Positions 8,624 to 17,183 are shown, counted from the first letter of the stretch. The stretch is 33,040 nt of DNA from Propionibacteriales bacterium (GCA_013821195.1 JACDHG010000006.1:1-33040), one strand, 5' to 3'. Program-made: numbers and translations. Notes: generated from the letters alone by a model not told the origin.

Positions 8624-9910
8624 CTACGACAGGTGCGCGGGGTGTGCTTGAAGGTCGTCTACCCGGCAGGTGCGGATAACGGGAGACTTGAGCAGCCAGG
8701 CGAATGCCAGGGCCCCGGCGATGGAAGCGATCACGATCGTTGAGGGGATTCCGATGTGTTCGGCGGTCCAGCCTCCTAGGAACGCTCCGAAGGGGCGGAT
8801 TCCGTAGTTGACGGTTGCGTAGGCGCCAGAGACGCGGGAGCGCATCGTGTCGTCTGTCACGGCGGTTTGGACGCTGTTGTTGTTGATGTCGTAGAGCATG
8901 ATGCCGAGTCCGGAGATGAACTCGGCTGTTGCGATGATCCCGACCCGGTAGAGGAGGGGTCCGCCTTCGGCGAGGGGTAGGAGCGCGAACGGGATGGCGG
9001 ACAGGATTGCCCCGGTGGCGATGGTGCGGCCGGTACCGAGGAAACGGCCGAGCCGCCCGGCGATGGCTGCGCCGACGACGCCTCCGGTGGCGCCGATTCC
9101 GAACGCGAGTCCGATGCTTCCGGCGCCGAGGTCCAGGGTTCGAGAGGCGTACAGGACGAGGACGGCTTGCACCATCAGGGCGAAGAAGTTCAGGGTCGTG
9201 GAGCAGGTGAGAGTCGCTCGCAGGTACGGGTGCCGGCGCAGGTAGTTGACCCCGAGCTTCAGCCGCCGGCGGTAGGTCTCCTGATGGGCGATGCCGGCGG
9301 GGTGCTCATCGACGGTGACTCGGCTGATCATGAGTGCCGACAGCAGGAACGAGCAGGCATCGACCACGAGGGCGACGGGTGCCGTGAGGAAACGGATCAG
9401 GGCACCGGCCATCGGTGGGCCGGCGATGTAGGACGCCGATCGTGTGGTCGAGAGCAGTGAGTTCGCTTCGACGTACTGTTCACGGTTGACCAGGTGCACG
9501 AAGAAGGGTGGATAGGCGGTGTGGAACAACACGCCCCCGAGCCCACCGATAATCGCCGCGCCGTAGAGCACTGGCATAGACAGTGCGCCAGCGACGTGGG
9601 CGACCGGGACACAGACGATGCCTGCGGCCTGGATCAGGTTGGCGATGATCAGCATCCGCCGCTTGCTGGGCAGTCGGTCCACCCAGGTACCCACGAACAG
9701 CGATACCAGGTTCGGAGTCCAGATGGCTGCGAACAACGCACCCACCTCGAGAGGGCTGGCGTCCAGGATGGTCACCGCAACGAGGGGAAGGGCAAGCTCG
9801 GATACTCGATCTCCGACCTCGGAGATCGACTGGCCCGTCCAATAGAGCCGGAACCGCGCGTTGCGCCAGACCGCGGACGGTCCGCTGCTGCGTCCGGCGG
9901 CGGGGGTCAC
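8624..9910 (-). CDS. MFS transporter (EntS/MFS_3-like exporter)
   Basis: A 428-residue membrane protein with about 12 hydrophobic segments. It begins 'FRLYWTGQSISEVGDRVSELALP', the usual opening of MFS_3-type drug and siderophore exporters ('FRxLWxGQxxSxxGD'). The loop 'GTWVDRLPSKRRML' between helices 2 and 3 is the MFS motif A (GxxxDRxxRR) in slightly altered form. A central loop with 'YRRRLKLGVNYLRRHPYLR' separates the halves. The GTG start overlaps the TGA of the ArsR-like gene as GTGA, which implies translational coupling. The regulator therefore probably controls this exporter. Substrate unknown; a drug or toxic small molecule is the usual case. It lies beside a recombinase remnant, so it may have been acquired. 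Confidence 0.88.
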   Translation of the reverse strand: MTPAAGRSSGPSAVWRNARFRLYWTGQSISEVGDRVSELALPLVAVTILDASPLEVGALFAAIWTPNLVSLFVGTWVDRLPSKRRMLIIANLIQAAGIVCVPVAHVAGALSMPVLYGAAIIGGLGGVLFHTAYPPFFVHLVNREQYVEANSLLSTTRSASYIAGPPMAGALIRFLTAPVALVVDACSFLLSALMISRVTVDEHPAGIAHQETYRRRLKLGVNYLRRHPYLRATLTCSTTLNFFALMVQAVLVLYASRTLDLGAGSIGLAFGIGATGGVVGAAIAGRLGRFLGTGRTIATGAILSAIPFALLPLAEGGPLLYRVGIIATAEFISGLGIMLYDINNNSVQTAVTDDTMRSRVSGAYATVNYGIRPFGAFLGGWTAEHIGIPSTIVIASIAGALAFAWLLKSPVIRTCRVDDLQAHPAHLS

Positions 9911-10479
9911 GAATCCGGGCCGTCGTCGGGCATGGTGTAGCGCAGGATTCGCACCTTGCGCGCCCCGGAGGGGATGTCCTCCGGGGTGCTGTGACGCTGA
10001 ACGAAGGGTGTGAGCAGGGTCTCGATGGCGTCATCGATCTGCTGGAGCTCCTCCGGCGTCGCCTCGATTCGCGTGTTCCAGCGGCCTGCGGCGGCGGCCC
10101 ACTCACCGTCCAGGGTCGGCAGCACCTCCTGGCGCCACCGCTGCACGATGTCGCCCTCCGAGCGCTCAATCGCCTCCGTGAGTTCCCGGTACGCGGAGGG
10201 GTCCTCAGCCGCCCCGAAGCGAAACCCCCTACCTACGGCCTGCCACCACCGCTTCCGACCCCGCCCGTCGGTAGGAGCGTCCTCGACGAGACCGTGCTCG
10301 GCCAGGTGACGCAGGTGCCAGCTCGTCACGGATGGGCTGGCTCCCACGTGCGGTGCCAGTCCTGTCGCGGTGTTCGGCCCGTCGTGTCGCAGTCGTTCCA
10401 GAATCGCCAGCCTCACCGGATGCGCCAGCGCCCGCATCCCCTTTGCGTCTAGCTCGACATCTCCCCAGTCGTTGGCCAT
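9907..10479 (-). CDS. ArsR-like winged-helix transcriptional regulator
   Basis: A 190-residue regulator. The N-terminal winged helix (about residues 10-85) contains 'MRALAHPVRLAILERL', 'SPSVTSWHLRHLAEHGLV' and a basic wing 'GRGRKRWWQ'. This is the ArsR/SmtB-like or HTH_20 layout. The C-terminal half is helical ('YRELTEAIERSEGDIVQRW') and is probably for dimerisation or ligand sensing; no metal-binding Cys motif is seen. The start MANDWGDVELD is preferred to the longer track start because AAAGGA lies just upstream. The coding end overlaps the MFS start by 4 bp. A 7-bp inverted repeat just upstream is a candidate autoregulatory operator. Confidence 0.88.
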   Translation of the reverse strand: MANDWGDVELDAKGMRALAHPVRLAILERLRHDGPNTATGLAPHVGASPSVTSWHLRHLAEHGLVEDAPTDGRGRKRWWQAVGRGFRFGAAEDPSAYRELTEAIERSEGDIVQRWRQEVLPTLDGEWAAAAGRWNTRIEATPEELQQIDDAIETLLTPFVQRHSTPEDIPSGARKVRILRYTMPDDGPDS

Positions 10480-10500
10480 CGCGAGTCCTTTGAGAGTAGT

Positions 10501-10541
10501 GTATTGATAGGACCATCTCAATACTTTCCCAGATTTGTCAA
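10501..10541 (-). promoter_or_regulatory. Candidate operator and promoter of arsR-MFS
   Basis: A perfect inverted repeat GTATTGA-N10-TCAATAC (10501-10524) lies 22 bases upstream of the ArsR-like start. A consensus -35 TTGACA on the minus strand is at 10541-10536, so the palindrome would overlap the -10 region. No good -10 hexamer is evident at 17-18 bp, so the promoter call is weaker than the palindrome. Binding of the encoded regulator here is an inference. Confidence 0.55.
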
Positions 10542-10649
10542 CCGAGTGTGCATACGCCCGATCATCGACACGGACTGCCCCCAGCGCCGTGTCCGGGCAG
10601 CGGCAAACCCCCGGAACCCCTCGCAGCCGGCCCGGCGCCGTGCGATTCC

Positions 10650-10734
10650 TTCAGGCGCGCTGCAGATGCGGTGCAACGCGCATTGACGGAGGATTCTATG
10701 AGCGCCGGCATTGCCGCAATTTCAGGCGCGCTGC
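10650..10734. repeat. 14-bp direct repeat near the tRNA-Gly 3' end
   Basis: The sequence TTCAGGCGCGCTGC occurs at 10650-10663 and again at 10721-10734, 71 bp apart, immediately beyond the 3' end of tRNA-Gly. It could be a remnant of target-site or attachment-site duplication, or chance in GC-rich DNA. The 263 bp between the ArsR-like start and the tRNA otherwise hold no convincing gene. Confidence 0.4.
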
Positions 10735-10742
10735 GGAAGTAC

Positions 10743-10816
10743 TGGAGCGGGTGACCGGGATCGAACCGGCATGGCCAGCTTGGAAGGCTGGGGCTCTACC
10801 ATTGAGCTACACCCGC
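10743..10816 (-). tRNA. tRNA-Gly, anticodon TCC
   Basis: The reverse strand folds as a complete cloverleaf. The acceptor GCGGGTG pairs with CACCCGC, the anticodon stem CCAGC/GCTGG encloses the loop CTTCCAA with anticodon TCC, and the T arm carries GGTTCGATCC. Discriminator T and an encoded CCA follow, so the 74 nt include CCA. It decodes GGA. Confidence 0.96.
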
Positions 10817-10930
10817 GTACGCCGTCCAAAGCCCTCGACTGAGTGCCTGGCCGTGACGAGATGACGCGGCGTACATCGTGCCACGACGCCAGCGTCGAGT
10901 GCCAGCCACGTCGGAGCGTGGGCCGATCGT

Positions 10931-12172
10931 TCAGGTCCCGCTGAGAGACCAGGGCTTGCCCGCCAGGGTTCGGTCGACGGACTCTGCGGAGAACACCTCC
11001 TCGACGACCAGGTTGGCCGCTCCGACGATGCCTGCCCGGTCGCCAAGCGAGCTCGTGCGGACGTGCAGGTCCCTGGTAGCCAAGGGCTGGGTTCGTTGGT
11101 AGAGGACCTCCTTGAGGCTGACCATGAAGTGCTCCTGCAGCTCCACGAGATCGCCGCCGATCACGAGAACCTGGGGGTTGAGCAGGCTGACGGCCGTGGC
11201 GAGCACGCCTCCCAGCTGTATGCCGGCCTCGCGGACGAGCGCCACGGCAGCCGGATCCCGGTCGTGCGCGAGCTGCACGGCCTCTCGGCTGGTGTGCACT
11301 GGACGGCCCTGCTCGCGAAGTCGTCGCGCGATTGCCCCTCCGCTTGCCGACGCGGCCAGGCACCCACGCGCACCGCATGCGCACAGCGGGCCGGACTCCG
11401 GGTTGGCCAGCCGGACATGACCGATGTCGCCGGAGCCACCATGGATGCCGCGCACGAGCCGACCGTCCACCACCATGCCTGCCCCGATCCCGGTGGAAAC
11501 CTTGACGAACAAGAGGGACGGACAGGAGGACAGGCCGGAATGGAACTCACCCAACGCCATCAGGTTCGCGTCGTTCTCCAGCACGCCGGGCACCCCGAAC
11601 GTCTGTTCGAGCCTTTCCGTGACGGGATAGTTGTGCCAGCCGGGCATGATCGGTGGTCGGATGGGCCGACCGGTGGCGACGTCTACCGGTCCCGGGACGC
11701 CGATGCCGAACCCCACAATCAGATGATGCGTGATGTCGTGCGATGCGAGCAGGTCGCGCCAGCTCGACTCCAGCCAGCTCAGCACCACCGCTGGACCGTT
11801 GCTGATGCTGAGTTCGCGCGCGACCTCACCCAGCGTTCGTCCAGCCAGGTCGCATATGGCGGCGCGGGCGTGGGTGGCGCCGAGGTCGGCCGCCAGCACG
11901 ACGCCGTGCCCTTCGTTGAAGACCAGGACGGTGGAGGGCCGGCCGCGGACGGCCATCTCGACGCCGGACTCGTTGACGTATCCGGCCCCGACGAGCTGAC
12001 CGACGCGAGCGGCGACGGAGGAACGAGACAAGCCGGTGATCTCCAGCAGATCCCGACGCGTGCGCGCACGCCCCGTGCGAATCAACTCGAGCAAGCCACC
12101 CGCGCTCGGGCCACCCACCCGCCCCCACGTACCACCGGTCGCATTCGTAGGAATCTGCCTGGCTGACCACAT
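10931..12172 (-). CDS. ROK-family transcriptional repressor (NagC/XylR-like)
   Basis: A 413-residue regulator with an N-terminal winged helix at about residues 25-75 ('RRDLLEITGLSRSSVAARVGQL') fused to a ROK sugar-kinase-like domain. The ROK part shows 'LAADLGATHARAAI', 'ENDANLMALGE', 'VSTGIGAGMV' and the zinc motif CACGARGC. Such proteins bind DNA in the absence of a sugar or sugar-phosphate inducer. The start is the ATG giving MWSARQIP; GAAGGG lies about 10 bases upstream, and the longer track ORF reads into the GH63 gene. It is 70 bp downstream of the GH63 gene on the same strand, so they probably form one operon, divergent from the ABC importer. Palindromes in the divergent region are its likely targets. 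Confidence 0.9.
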   Translation of the reverse strand: MWSARQIPTNATGGTWGRVGGPSAGGLLELIRTGRARTRRDLLEITGLSRSSVAARVGQLVGAGYVNESGVEMAVRGRPSTVLVFNEGHGVVLAADLGATHARAAICDLAGRTLGEVARELSISNGPAVVLSWLESSWRDLLASHDITHHLIVGFGIGVPGPVDVATGRPIRPPIMPGWHNYPVTERLEQTFGVPGVLENDANLMALGEFHSGLSSCPSLLFVKVSTGIGAGMVVDGRLVRGIHGGSGDIGHVRLANPESGPLCACGARGCLAASASGGAIARRLREQGRPVHTSREAVQLAHDRDPAAVALVREAGIQLGGVLATAVSLLNPQVLVIGGDLVELQEHFMVSLKEVLYQRTQPLATRDLHVRTSSLGDRAGIVGAANLVVEEVFSAESVDRTLAGKPWSLSGT

Positions 12173-12242
12173 CTTCGGTTCGCCCTTCTGAGAAGCTCGT
12201 CGGCATGTCATACGCCTGGCTTGGGTAGAGCAGCAACCATCG

Positions 12243-13592
12243 TCAGTCGCTCCAGTCACGGGCGAGTAACAGGTCCAGCGCCGCGGCAGCGCTCCAGGAC
12301 TGGTCGAGACTGCCCAGTGCCTCACCGCTGATCGGCTCGTAGTACTCCGCGAGAGACCCGTCGCCGAGCTGTGCGAGGGTTGCCCCGCGCAGGCGGTCGG
12401 CGCAGTCGGTGCAGCCGCGGCGCGAAAGAGCCAAGGCGAAGAACCAGTTGATGACGGGCCAGCTGGGACCGCGCCAGTAGGCGCGGGCACGGAAGTCCGC
12501 CGATGCCGGACTGGTGGTCGGCAGGACCGGATGACGGAGCGAGGGGTGGCCTGTCCATCTGGCCGACTCGAGCAGCCGGGTCATCTGTTGCTCGGCCGCT
12601 TCGGAGAGACCCCCGCAGATGAGCGGGGCGAAGCCGGCGAGCGTCTCCGCGACGAGCGGCAGACCGGAGCGTAGGTCGGTGTCCAGGGCGAGACCCGAGA
12701 CGGGGTCGACCGTCGCGACAACACCGCGGCGGAAGCGTTCTGCGTACTCAGCGAGCTCGTCTGCCTCTGACTTGCCGAGTCGACGCGCCAGCCCAGCCAG
12801 GGCGTCGTTGGCGGTCGCGAACACGGCGGACATGAAGACGTCCGTGGTCAAGAAGCTGGCCGTCTCCTGGATGCGGCCGTCGTCGAAGTTCGCGCGCTTG
12901 AGCTCCTCGACGATCCACAGATACCGGTCGTACTCCTGCTGCGTCGGACGCTGCGAGAGGTCGGCGACGACTGTCGTGTCGCGTCGACGGTAGGGAGGCA
13001 GGTCGCCGACCTCGACTCCGGCGTACGCCGCGTCCCAGCGGGGCGAGTTGTCCATGCCGCTCTCCCATCCGTGGTAGATGGTGAGCAGGCCGACGCCAGT
13101 AGGGTCACGGTGGCTTGCGAGGTACCGGTGCCACGCAAGCATCCGGGTGTAGGCGCTCGGCAGCCACCCGGCCACCTGGGCTTGTGCGCCGCCGCCACGC
13201 TGTCCGGCGACCTGAGCGATGCGCTCGACGGCGAGCGCGTGCACCGGAGGCTGGCAGATTCCGCTGGTGCGCGGCGCCCGAGGGGCATCCTCGGTGTGGT
13301 CGGCGCAGGCCCAGCGGTCAGGACCCGGGAAATACCCCTCCTCGGCGGGGTCGAAGACGATGTGGGGCAGCATCCCGGTCCGCCACTGGCCAGCGAAAAG
13401 AGTGTCCAGCTCCAGGCAGGCACGGCGTACGTCGACGTGCGCGAGTCCGACGGCGACGAAGGCCGCGTCCCAGCTCCATTGGTGCGGGTAGAGGTCGGGC
13501 GCGGCGCGCGTCATCGTTCCGGCGCTGTTCCCTCGCAGGACGTACGCCGCTCGGCAGGCCAGCTCGCGAGGTCGCAGAACGTTGCTGGTCAT
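12243..13592 (-). CDS. GH63 glycosidase, glucosylglycerate hydrolase-like
   Basis: A 449-residue (alpha/alpha)6 glycosidase closely resembling the GH63 glucosylglycerate hydrolase of Mycolicibacterium hassiacum, which releases glucose from glucosylglycerate and also accepts mannosylglycerate. Shared landmarks are 'LYPHQWSWDAAF' (about 35-46), 'GWESGMDNSPRWD' with proposed general acid Asp181, and 'AEYYEP' with proposed base Glu416 followed by 'LGSLDQSW'. No signal peptide is seen, so it acts in the cytosol. The start is set at the inner ATG (MTSNVLRP) because GGAG lies 5 bases before it; an ATG 18 bases upstream has no clear ribosome site. It heads an operon with the ROK regulator. Substrate is inferred from the homologue; a related glycoside is possible. 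Confidence 0.85.
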   Translation of the reverse strand: MTSNVLRPRELACRAAYVLRGNSAGTMTRAAPDLYPHQWSWDAAFVAVGLAHVDVRRACLELDTLFAGQWRTGMLPHIVFDPAEEGYFPGPDRWACADHTEDAPRAPRTSGICQPPVHALAVERIAQVAGQRGGGAQAQVAGWLPSAYTRMLAWHRYLASHRDPTGVGLLTIYHGWESGMDNSPRWDAAYAGVEVGDLPPYRRRDTTVVADLSQRPTQQEYDRYLWIVEELKRANFDDGRIQETASFLTTDVFMSAVFATANDALAGLARRLGKSEADELAEYAERFRRGVVATVDPVSGLALDTDLRSGLPLVAETLAGFAPLICGGLSEAAEQQMTRLLESARWTGHPSLRHPVLPTTSPASADFRARAYWRGPSWPVINWFFALALSRRGCTDCADRLRGATLAQLGDGSLAEYYEPISGEALGSLDQSWSAAAALDLLLARDWSD

Positions 13593-13690
13593 GCCCGCTC
13601 CGACGGACATCCACCGCTGGGGGCAGCCCGCTCGGGCCCGGACGCCGAGGTCATGGACATGCCAGGAGCCAACCAGCCGTATTTAAGCCT

Positions 13691-13739
13691 GTCAACAAGC
13701 AGATCAGGTCTTGTCAACTGCGTAAAGATGCAGTTCACT
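13691..13739. promoter_or_regulatory. Divergent control region with two palindromes and a promoter
   Basis: Between the GH63/ROK operon and the ABC importer operon lie two palindromes: ACAAG-N10-CTTGT (13695-13714, with outer GT...AC matches) and AACTGC-N8-GCAGTT (13716-13735, extended by further GT...AC matches). Their centres are 21 bp apart, two turns of the helix. GTCAAC also occurs twice as a direct repeat. A forward promoter candidate, TTGTCA-N17-TTCACT (13711-13739), overlaps the second palindrome. A ROK-type repressor acting here is the simplest reading, but binding is inferred. Confidence 0.6.
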
Positions 13740-13820
13740 AGCAACCCGACCCCCCACTCACCTGCCGCCCGGTCACCGGGTAGAGGAGACGCCACCACTC
13801 AGCGAGCCGAGGAGCCCACA

Positions 13821-15203
13821 ATGCCGCGTACGAGACGACTTACCACCGGGCTTGCAGCCCTTGCCATGCTGGCGTTAGCGGCCTGTGGGGGAGGCGACTC
13901 GGGCGACGACAACTCCATCACCGTGTGGACGACCGACACGCTGCCGGACCGGGTCGCGGCGACCGAGGCGATCATCAAGAAGTTCACGGCGGAGACCGGG
14001 ATCGAGGTCGATCTGGTCGGGGTCGCGGAGGACCAGTTCACCCAGACCCTGACCTCGGCGGCGGCTGCCGGGGATCTGCCTGACGTCATCGGGTCGCTGT
14101 CGCTGGCATCGGTGCGCACGCTCGCGGCCAACGACCTGCTGGACACCGAGTCCGCCGCAGCGGTCGTCGAGTCGCTGGGAGAGGACACGTTCTCGCAGGA
14201 AGCGCTGGCGCTGACAAGCGACGGCGACACGCAACTGTCGGTACCCAGCGAAATCTGGTCCCAGCTGCTGATCTACCGCAAGGACCTGTTCGAGCAGGCC
14301 GGCCTGGCGCCACCGGAGACCTACGACGACATCGCCGCCGCCGCGCAGGAGCTCAACACCGGTGACGTGGCCGGCTTCGTCGGGCCAACCGCACCCGGGG
14401 ACTCGTTCACGCAGCAGACCTTCGAGCACATCGCCCTTGCCAACGGTTGTGAGTTGGTGGACGACTCGGGCGAGGTCGTCCTTGACAGCAGCGAGTGCGT
14501 CGGTGCCTTCGACTTCTACGGCAACCTCGTCACGGACTACTCCATCCCCGGTGCCCAGGACGTCGACACGGTGCGGGCACAGTATTTCGCGGGTAAGGCC
14601 GCGATGATCGTGTGGTCGACGTTCATACTCGACGAGATGGCGGGGCTACGCGACGACGCCTTGCCCAGCTGTCCCGAGTGCCGCAAGGACCCGGCCTTCC
14701 TTGCCGAGAACAGCGGTTTCGTCACCGCCCTGCAAGGCCCTGACGGCGCGGAACCGGCCCAGTTCGGCGAGGTGGTCTCGTGGGCCATCCCGACCGGGTC
14801 CTCCAGTGACTCAGCGCAACAGTTCGTGGAGTACCTGATGGCCGACGGCTACGTCGACTGGATCGCGATCGCCCCCGAGGGTAAGTTCCCTGCCCGCGAG
14901 GGAACCCAGGACAACGCACAGGAGTACGTCGAGAAATGGGACACCCTGCCGGTGGGCGTCGACACGAAGGCGCCGCTGTCGGATTTCTACCCCCCTGAGG
15001 TGCTCGAGGTGCTCCGCACCGGGCCCGAGGCCTTCGACCGTTGGGGGATCGTCCAGGGCCAAGGAGACCTCGTCGGCGCGATCTTGGGTGAGCTCCCGGT
15101 CCCCAAGGCCGTGGCCGAGCTGGCCAGCGGGGAGGTGGATGCCCAGACAGCCGCCGAGGACGCCGCGGAGAGTGTGCGGTCGATCCAGGAGTCCCTGCCG
15201 TGA
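13821..15203 (+). CDS. ABC transporter sugar-binding lipoprotein (CUT1, extracellular family 1)
   Basis: The solute-capture component of a carbohydrate importer, 460 residues, anchored outside the membrane. The lipoprotein signal 'MPRTRRLTTGLAALAMLALAAC' has the lipobox LAAC, then a Gly/Asp-rich linker. The mature part begins 'SITVWTTDTLPDRVAATEAI' and contains 'QLLIYRKDLFEQAGLAPPETYDD', both typical of the family 1 sugar-binding fold. A GAGGAG ribosome site precedes the ATG; the longer track ORF runs back through the GH63 gene. The two permease genes follow with overlaps. The substrate cannot be read from the sequence; the neighbouring GH63 and GH36 genes suggest an alpha-glycoside. Confidence 0.93.
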   Translation: MPRTRRLTTGLAALAMLALAACGGGDSGDDNSITVWTTDTLPDRVAATEAIIKKFTAETGIEVDLVGVAEDQFTQTLTSAAAAGDLPDVIGSLSLASVRTLAANDLLDTESAAAVVESLGEDTFSQEALALTSDGDTQLSVPSEIWSQLLIYRKDLFEQAGLAPPETYDDIAAAAQELNTGDVAGFVGPTAPGDSFTQQTFEHIALANGCELVDDSGEVVLDSSECVGAFDFYGNLVTDYSIPGAQDVDTVRAQYFAGKAAMIVWSTFILDEMAGLRDDALPSCPECRKDPAFLAENSGFVTALQGPDGAEPAQFGEVVSWAIPTGSSSDSAQQFVEYLMADGYVDWIAIAPEGKFPAREGTQDNAQEYVEKWDTLPVGVDTKAPLSDFYPPEVLEVLRTGPEAFDRWGIVQGQGDLVGAILGELPVPKAVAELASGEVDAQTAAEDAAESVRSIQESLP

Positions 15204-16228
15204 GTCACATCCCTGTGGGCGGTACGGGCACCGCCTCCGCGGACGCAGCGACACCCGAGCCAGAACCAAGGGACGAATCTCGTGGCAAGTCTCGGGGGCC
15301 GCTGACTCGCAGCGACGCCCGAGCCGGCCTGACGCTGATCTCTCCCACCTTGGTCATCGTCATCTTCATGGTGGTGCTGCCGATCCTGTGGACCGTGATG
15401 CTGGCGTTCCGACCTCTGTCGCTGCTCAACCTGGCGACGAGCGGACTGTTCGGGACCGACTTCACGCTCGACAACTTCCGGACCGTCCTCACCGCGTCGG
15501 GTTTCGGGGGATCGCTGCTGACGACGCTCGTGTACTCGGTGCTCGGCACCGGCTCTGCCATCGTGTTGGGGCTGATCGCCGCGCTGGCGGTGCGCCGGAC
15601 GTTTCCGGGACGCACCTTCGTGCGGGCCGCGATGCTGCTTCCGTACGTCGCTCCGGTCGTGGCGGCGACGTTCGTCTGGCGAACCATGCTCGACCCCCAG
15701 TTCGGGATCATCAACCACTGGGGCACTCGACTGCTCGGCTGGGACGAGCCGATCGCATTCTTGACCCAGCAGAGCAATCCGATCTCCCTCCTCGGCGTCG
15801 AATTCAGTCTCCCGACCGCTCTGCTGTCGGTGATCGCCTTCGAGGCGTGGCGCTCGTTCCCGTTCGCGTTCCTCTTCCTGACCGCGCGGCTCCAGGCGGT
15901 CCCGGCGACTCTCGAAGAGGCCGCCCGCGTCGACGGTGCCACGCCGTTGCAGCGCTTCCGCTACGTGCTGCTGCCCCAGCTGCTGCCGACCATCGCCGTC
16001 CTGTCGATCCTGCGCTTCATCTGGACGTTCAACAGCTTCGACGACATCTACCTGCTCACCGGCGGCGGAGCAGGCACCGAGGTCGTCAGCGTTCGGGTGT
16101 TCAACTACCTCACCGCGACCGGGAACATCGGGCTGGCCTCGGCCCAGGCCCTCGTCCTGGCAGCGATCCTCGCCGTGCTCGTGGGCATCTACCTGAAGCG
16201 TTTCGCCCCACAGGAGGAGAAGACCTGA
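15200..16228 (+). CDS. ABC sugar transporter permease (MalF/UgpA-like)
   Basis: First membrane subunit of the importer, 342 residues. After a hydrophilic N-terminal tail of about 45 residues come about six membrane segments, the first being 'LTLISPTLVIVIFMVVLPILWTV' in outline. The ATPase-coupling EAA loop reads 'EEAARVDGATPLQRFRYVLLP' at about 235-255. The GTG start overlaps the stop of the binding-protein gene as GTGA, implying coupled translation. It must pair with the next permease and an ATPase encoded elsewhere. Confidence 0.93.
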   Translation: MSHIPVGGTGTASADAATPEPEPRDESRGKSRGPLTRSDARAGLTLISPTLVIVIFMVVLPILWTVMLAFRPLSLLNLATSGLFGTDFTLDNFRTVLTASGFGGSLLTTLVYSVLGTGSAIVLGLIAALAVRRTFPGRTFVRAAMLLPYVAPVVAATFVWRTMLDPQFGIINHWGTRLLGWDEPIAFLTQQSNPISLLGVEFSLPTALLSVIAFEAWRSFPFAFLFLTARLQAVPATLEEAARVDGATPLQRFRYVLLPQLLPTIAVLSILRFIWTFNSFDDIYLLTGGGAGTEVVSVRVFNYLTATGNIGLASAQALVLAAILAVLVGIYLKRFAPQEEKT

Positions 16229-17157
16229 TGGCGACCGAGATGCGGGAACACACGGTGCAGGAGCCACGAGACGTTCCGCCGGACCGGCAGTGGTCCCGAG
16301 ACGCGGTGGAGAACCGTGTCTTCGGGATACTGCGCTGGGTCGTCATCGCCGGGCTCCTGCTGGTGACGTTGTTCCCCTTCTACTACATGGGGCTGCTCTC
16401 GATTCGGGCGCTGGACGAGGTGATCCTAGACCCTGGTGCGCTGTGGGTCTCCCTGTCGGAGCTGAATTTCGACACCTACACCAGCGTGCTCTCCTCACCG
16501 GACTCCGGTGGGCAGGGGTTCCTCGTCTTCATGCGCAACAGCGCCCTGGTCGCCTTCGGCACGGTGGCGCTCACCCTGCTGGTCGCACTCCCGGGCGCCT
16601 ATGCCGTGAGCCGGTTGGAGTTCTTCGGCCGGAGGCAGGTCAGCGCACTCTTCCTGTCCGTGTACCTGTTTCCGAGCATCCTGCTAGCGGTCCCGCTGTT
16701 CGTCGCGTTCACGCGCATCGGGCAGCGCGGCACGCTGGTCGGGCTGCTGATCGTCTATGTCTCTCAGATCGTGGCGGTCTCGATCTACATGCTGCGCAAC
16801 TACTTCGACACTATCCCGGTCAGCCTCGAGGAGTCCGCTGCGCTCGACGGCTGCGGCCGGCTGAGCATCATGTGGCGGATCAGCCTGCCGTTGGCGATGC
16901 CGGCGATCGTGGCCAACGGCCTGTTCGTCTTCATGATCGCGTGGAACGAGTTCCTCTTCGCCCTGTTGTTTCTCGTCGAGGACCGCGACAAGTGGACGGT
17001 GTCCCTGGGGCTCTCCCAGCTGGCCGGCAGCATCGAGATCCCGACCACCGTGCTGATGGCCGGCTCCGTCATCCTCACCGTGCCGATCATCGTGATCTTC
17101 TTCGCGGCCGAGCGCTTGCTCACCGAAGGGCTCACGGCCGGAGCAGAGAAGGGCTGA
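16228..17157 (+). CDS. ABC sugar transporter permease (MalG/UgpE-like)
   Basis: Second membrane subunit, 309 residues with about six membrane segments. The opening segment is 'VFGILRWVVIAGLLLVTLFP' and the EAA loop reads 'EESAALDGCGRLSIMWRISLP'. 'IAWNEFLFALLFL' follows the loop, as in other MalG-type proteins. The ATG overlaps the previous stop as TGATG, and AGGAGG lies 10 bases upstream. In the track it is hidden in a longer ORF that begins in another gene. No ATP-binding subunit follows; in actinobacteria such systems commonly share a single MsiK-type ATPase. Confidence 0.93.
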   Translation: MATEMREHTVQEPRDVPPDRQWSRDAVENRVFGILRWVVIAGLLLVTLFPFYYMGLLSIRALDEVILDPGALWVSLSELNFDTYTSVLSSPDSGGQGFLVFMRNSALVAFGTVALTLLVALPGAYAVSRLEFFGRRQVSALFLSVYLFPSILLAVPLFVAFTRIGQRGTLVGLLIVYVSQIVAVSIYMLRNYFDTIPVSLEESAALDGCGRLSIMWRISLPLAMPAIVANGLFVFMIAWNEFLFALLFLVEDRDKWTVSLGLSQLAGSIEIPTTVLMAGSVILTVPIIVIFFAAERLLTEGLTAGAEKG

Positions 17158-17183
17158 GGCCACAGGCCACGAGGAGAGATCAG

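Noticed and set aside
7973-10753. tRNA-Gly 3' end as attachment site for the decayed integrase
   Set aside because: The only match to the tRNA 3' end in the flank is the 11-bp CGGGTGACCGG, which lies inside the integrase coding remnant and is too short to claim an att site.
10698-10754. An 18-residue ORF (MSAGIAAISGALRKYWSG) with a GGAGGA before it
   Set aside because: It ends inside the antisense of tRNA-Gly, has no conserved pattern I recognise, and a ribosome-site match this short is common. A leader peptide is not excluded.
10817-10874. Inverted repeat GTACGCCG ... CGGCGTAC upstream of tRNA-Gly
   Set aside because: The arms are perfect but 42 bases apart with no further symmetry, and such 8-mers are frequent in GC-rich DNA.
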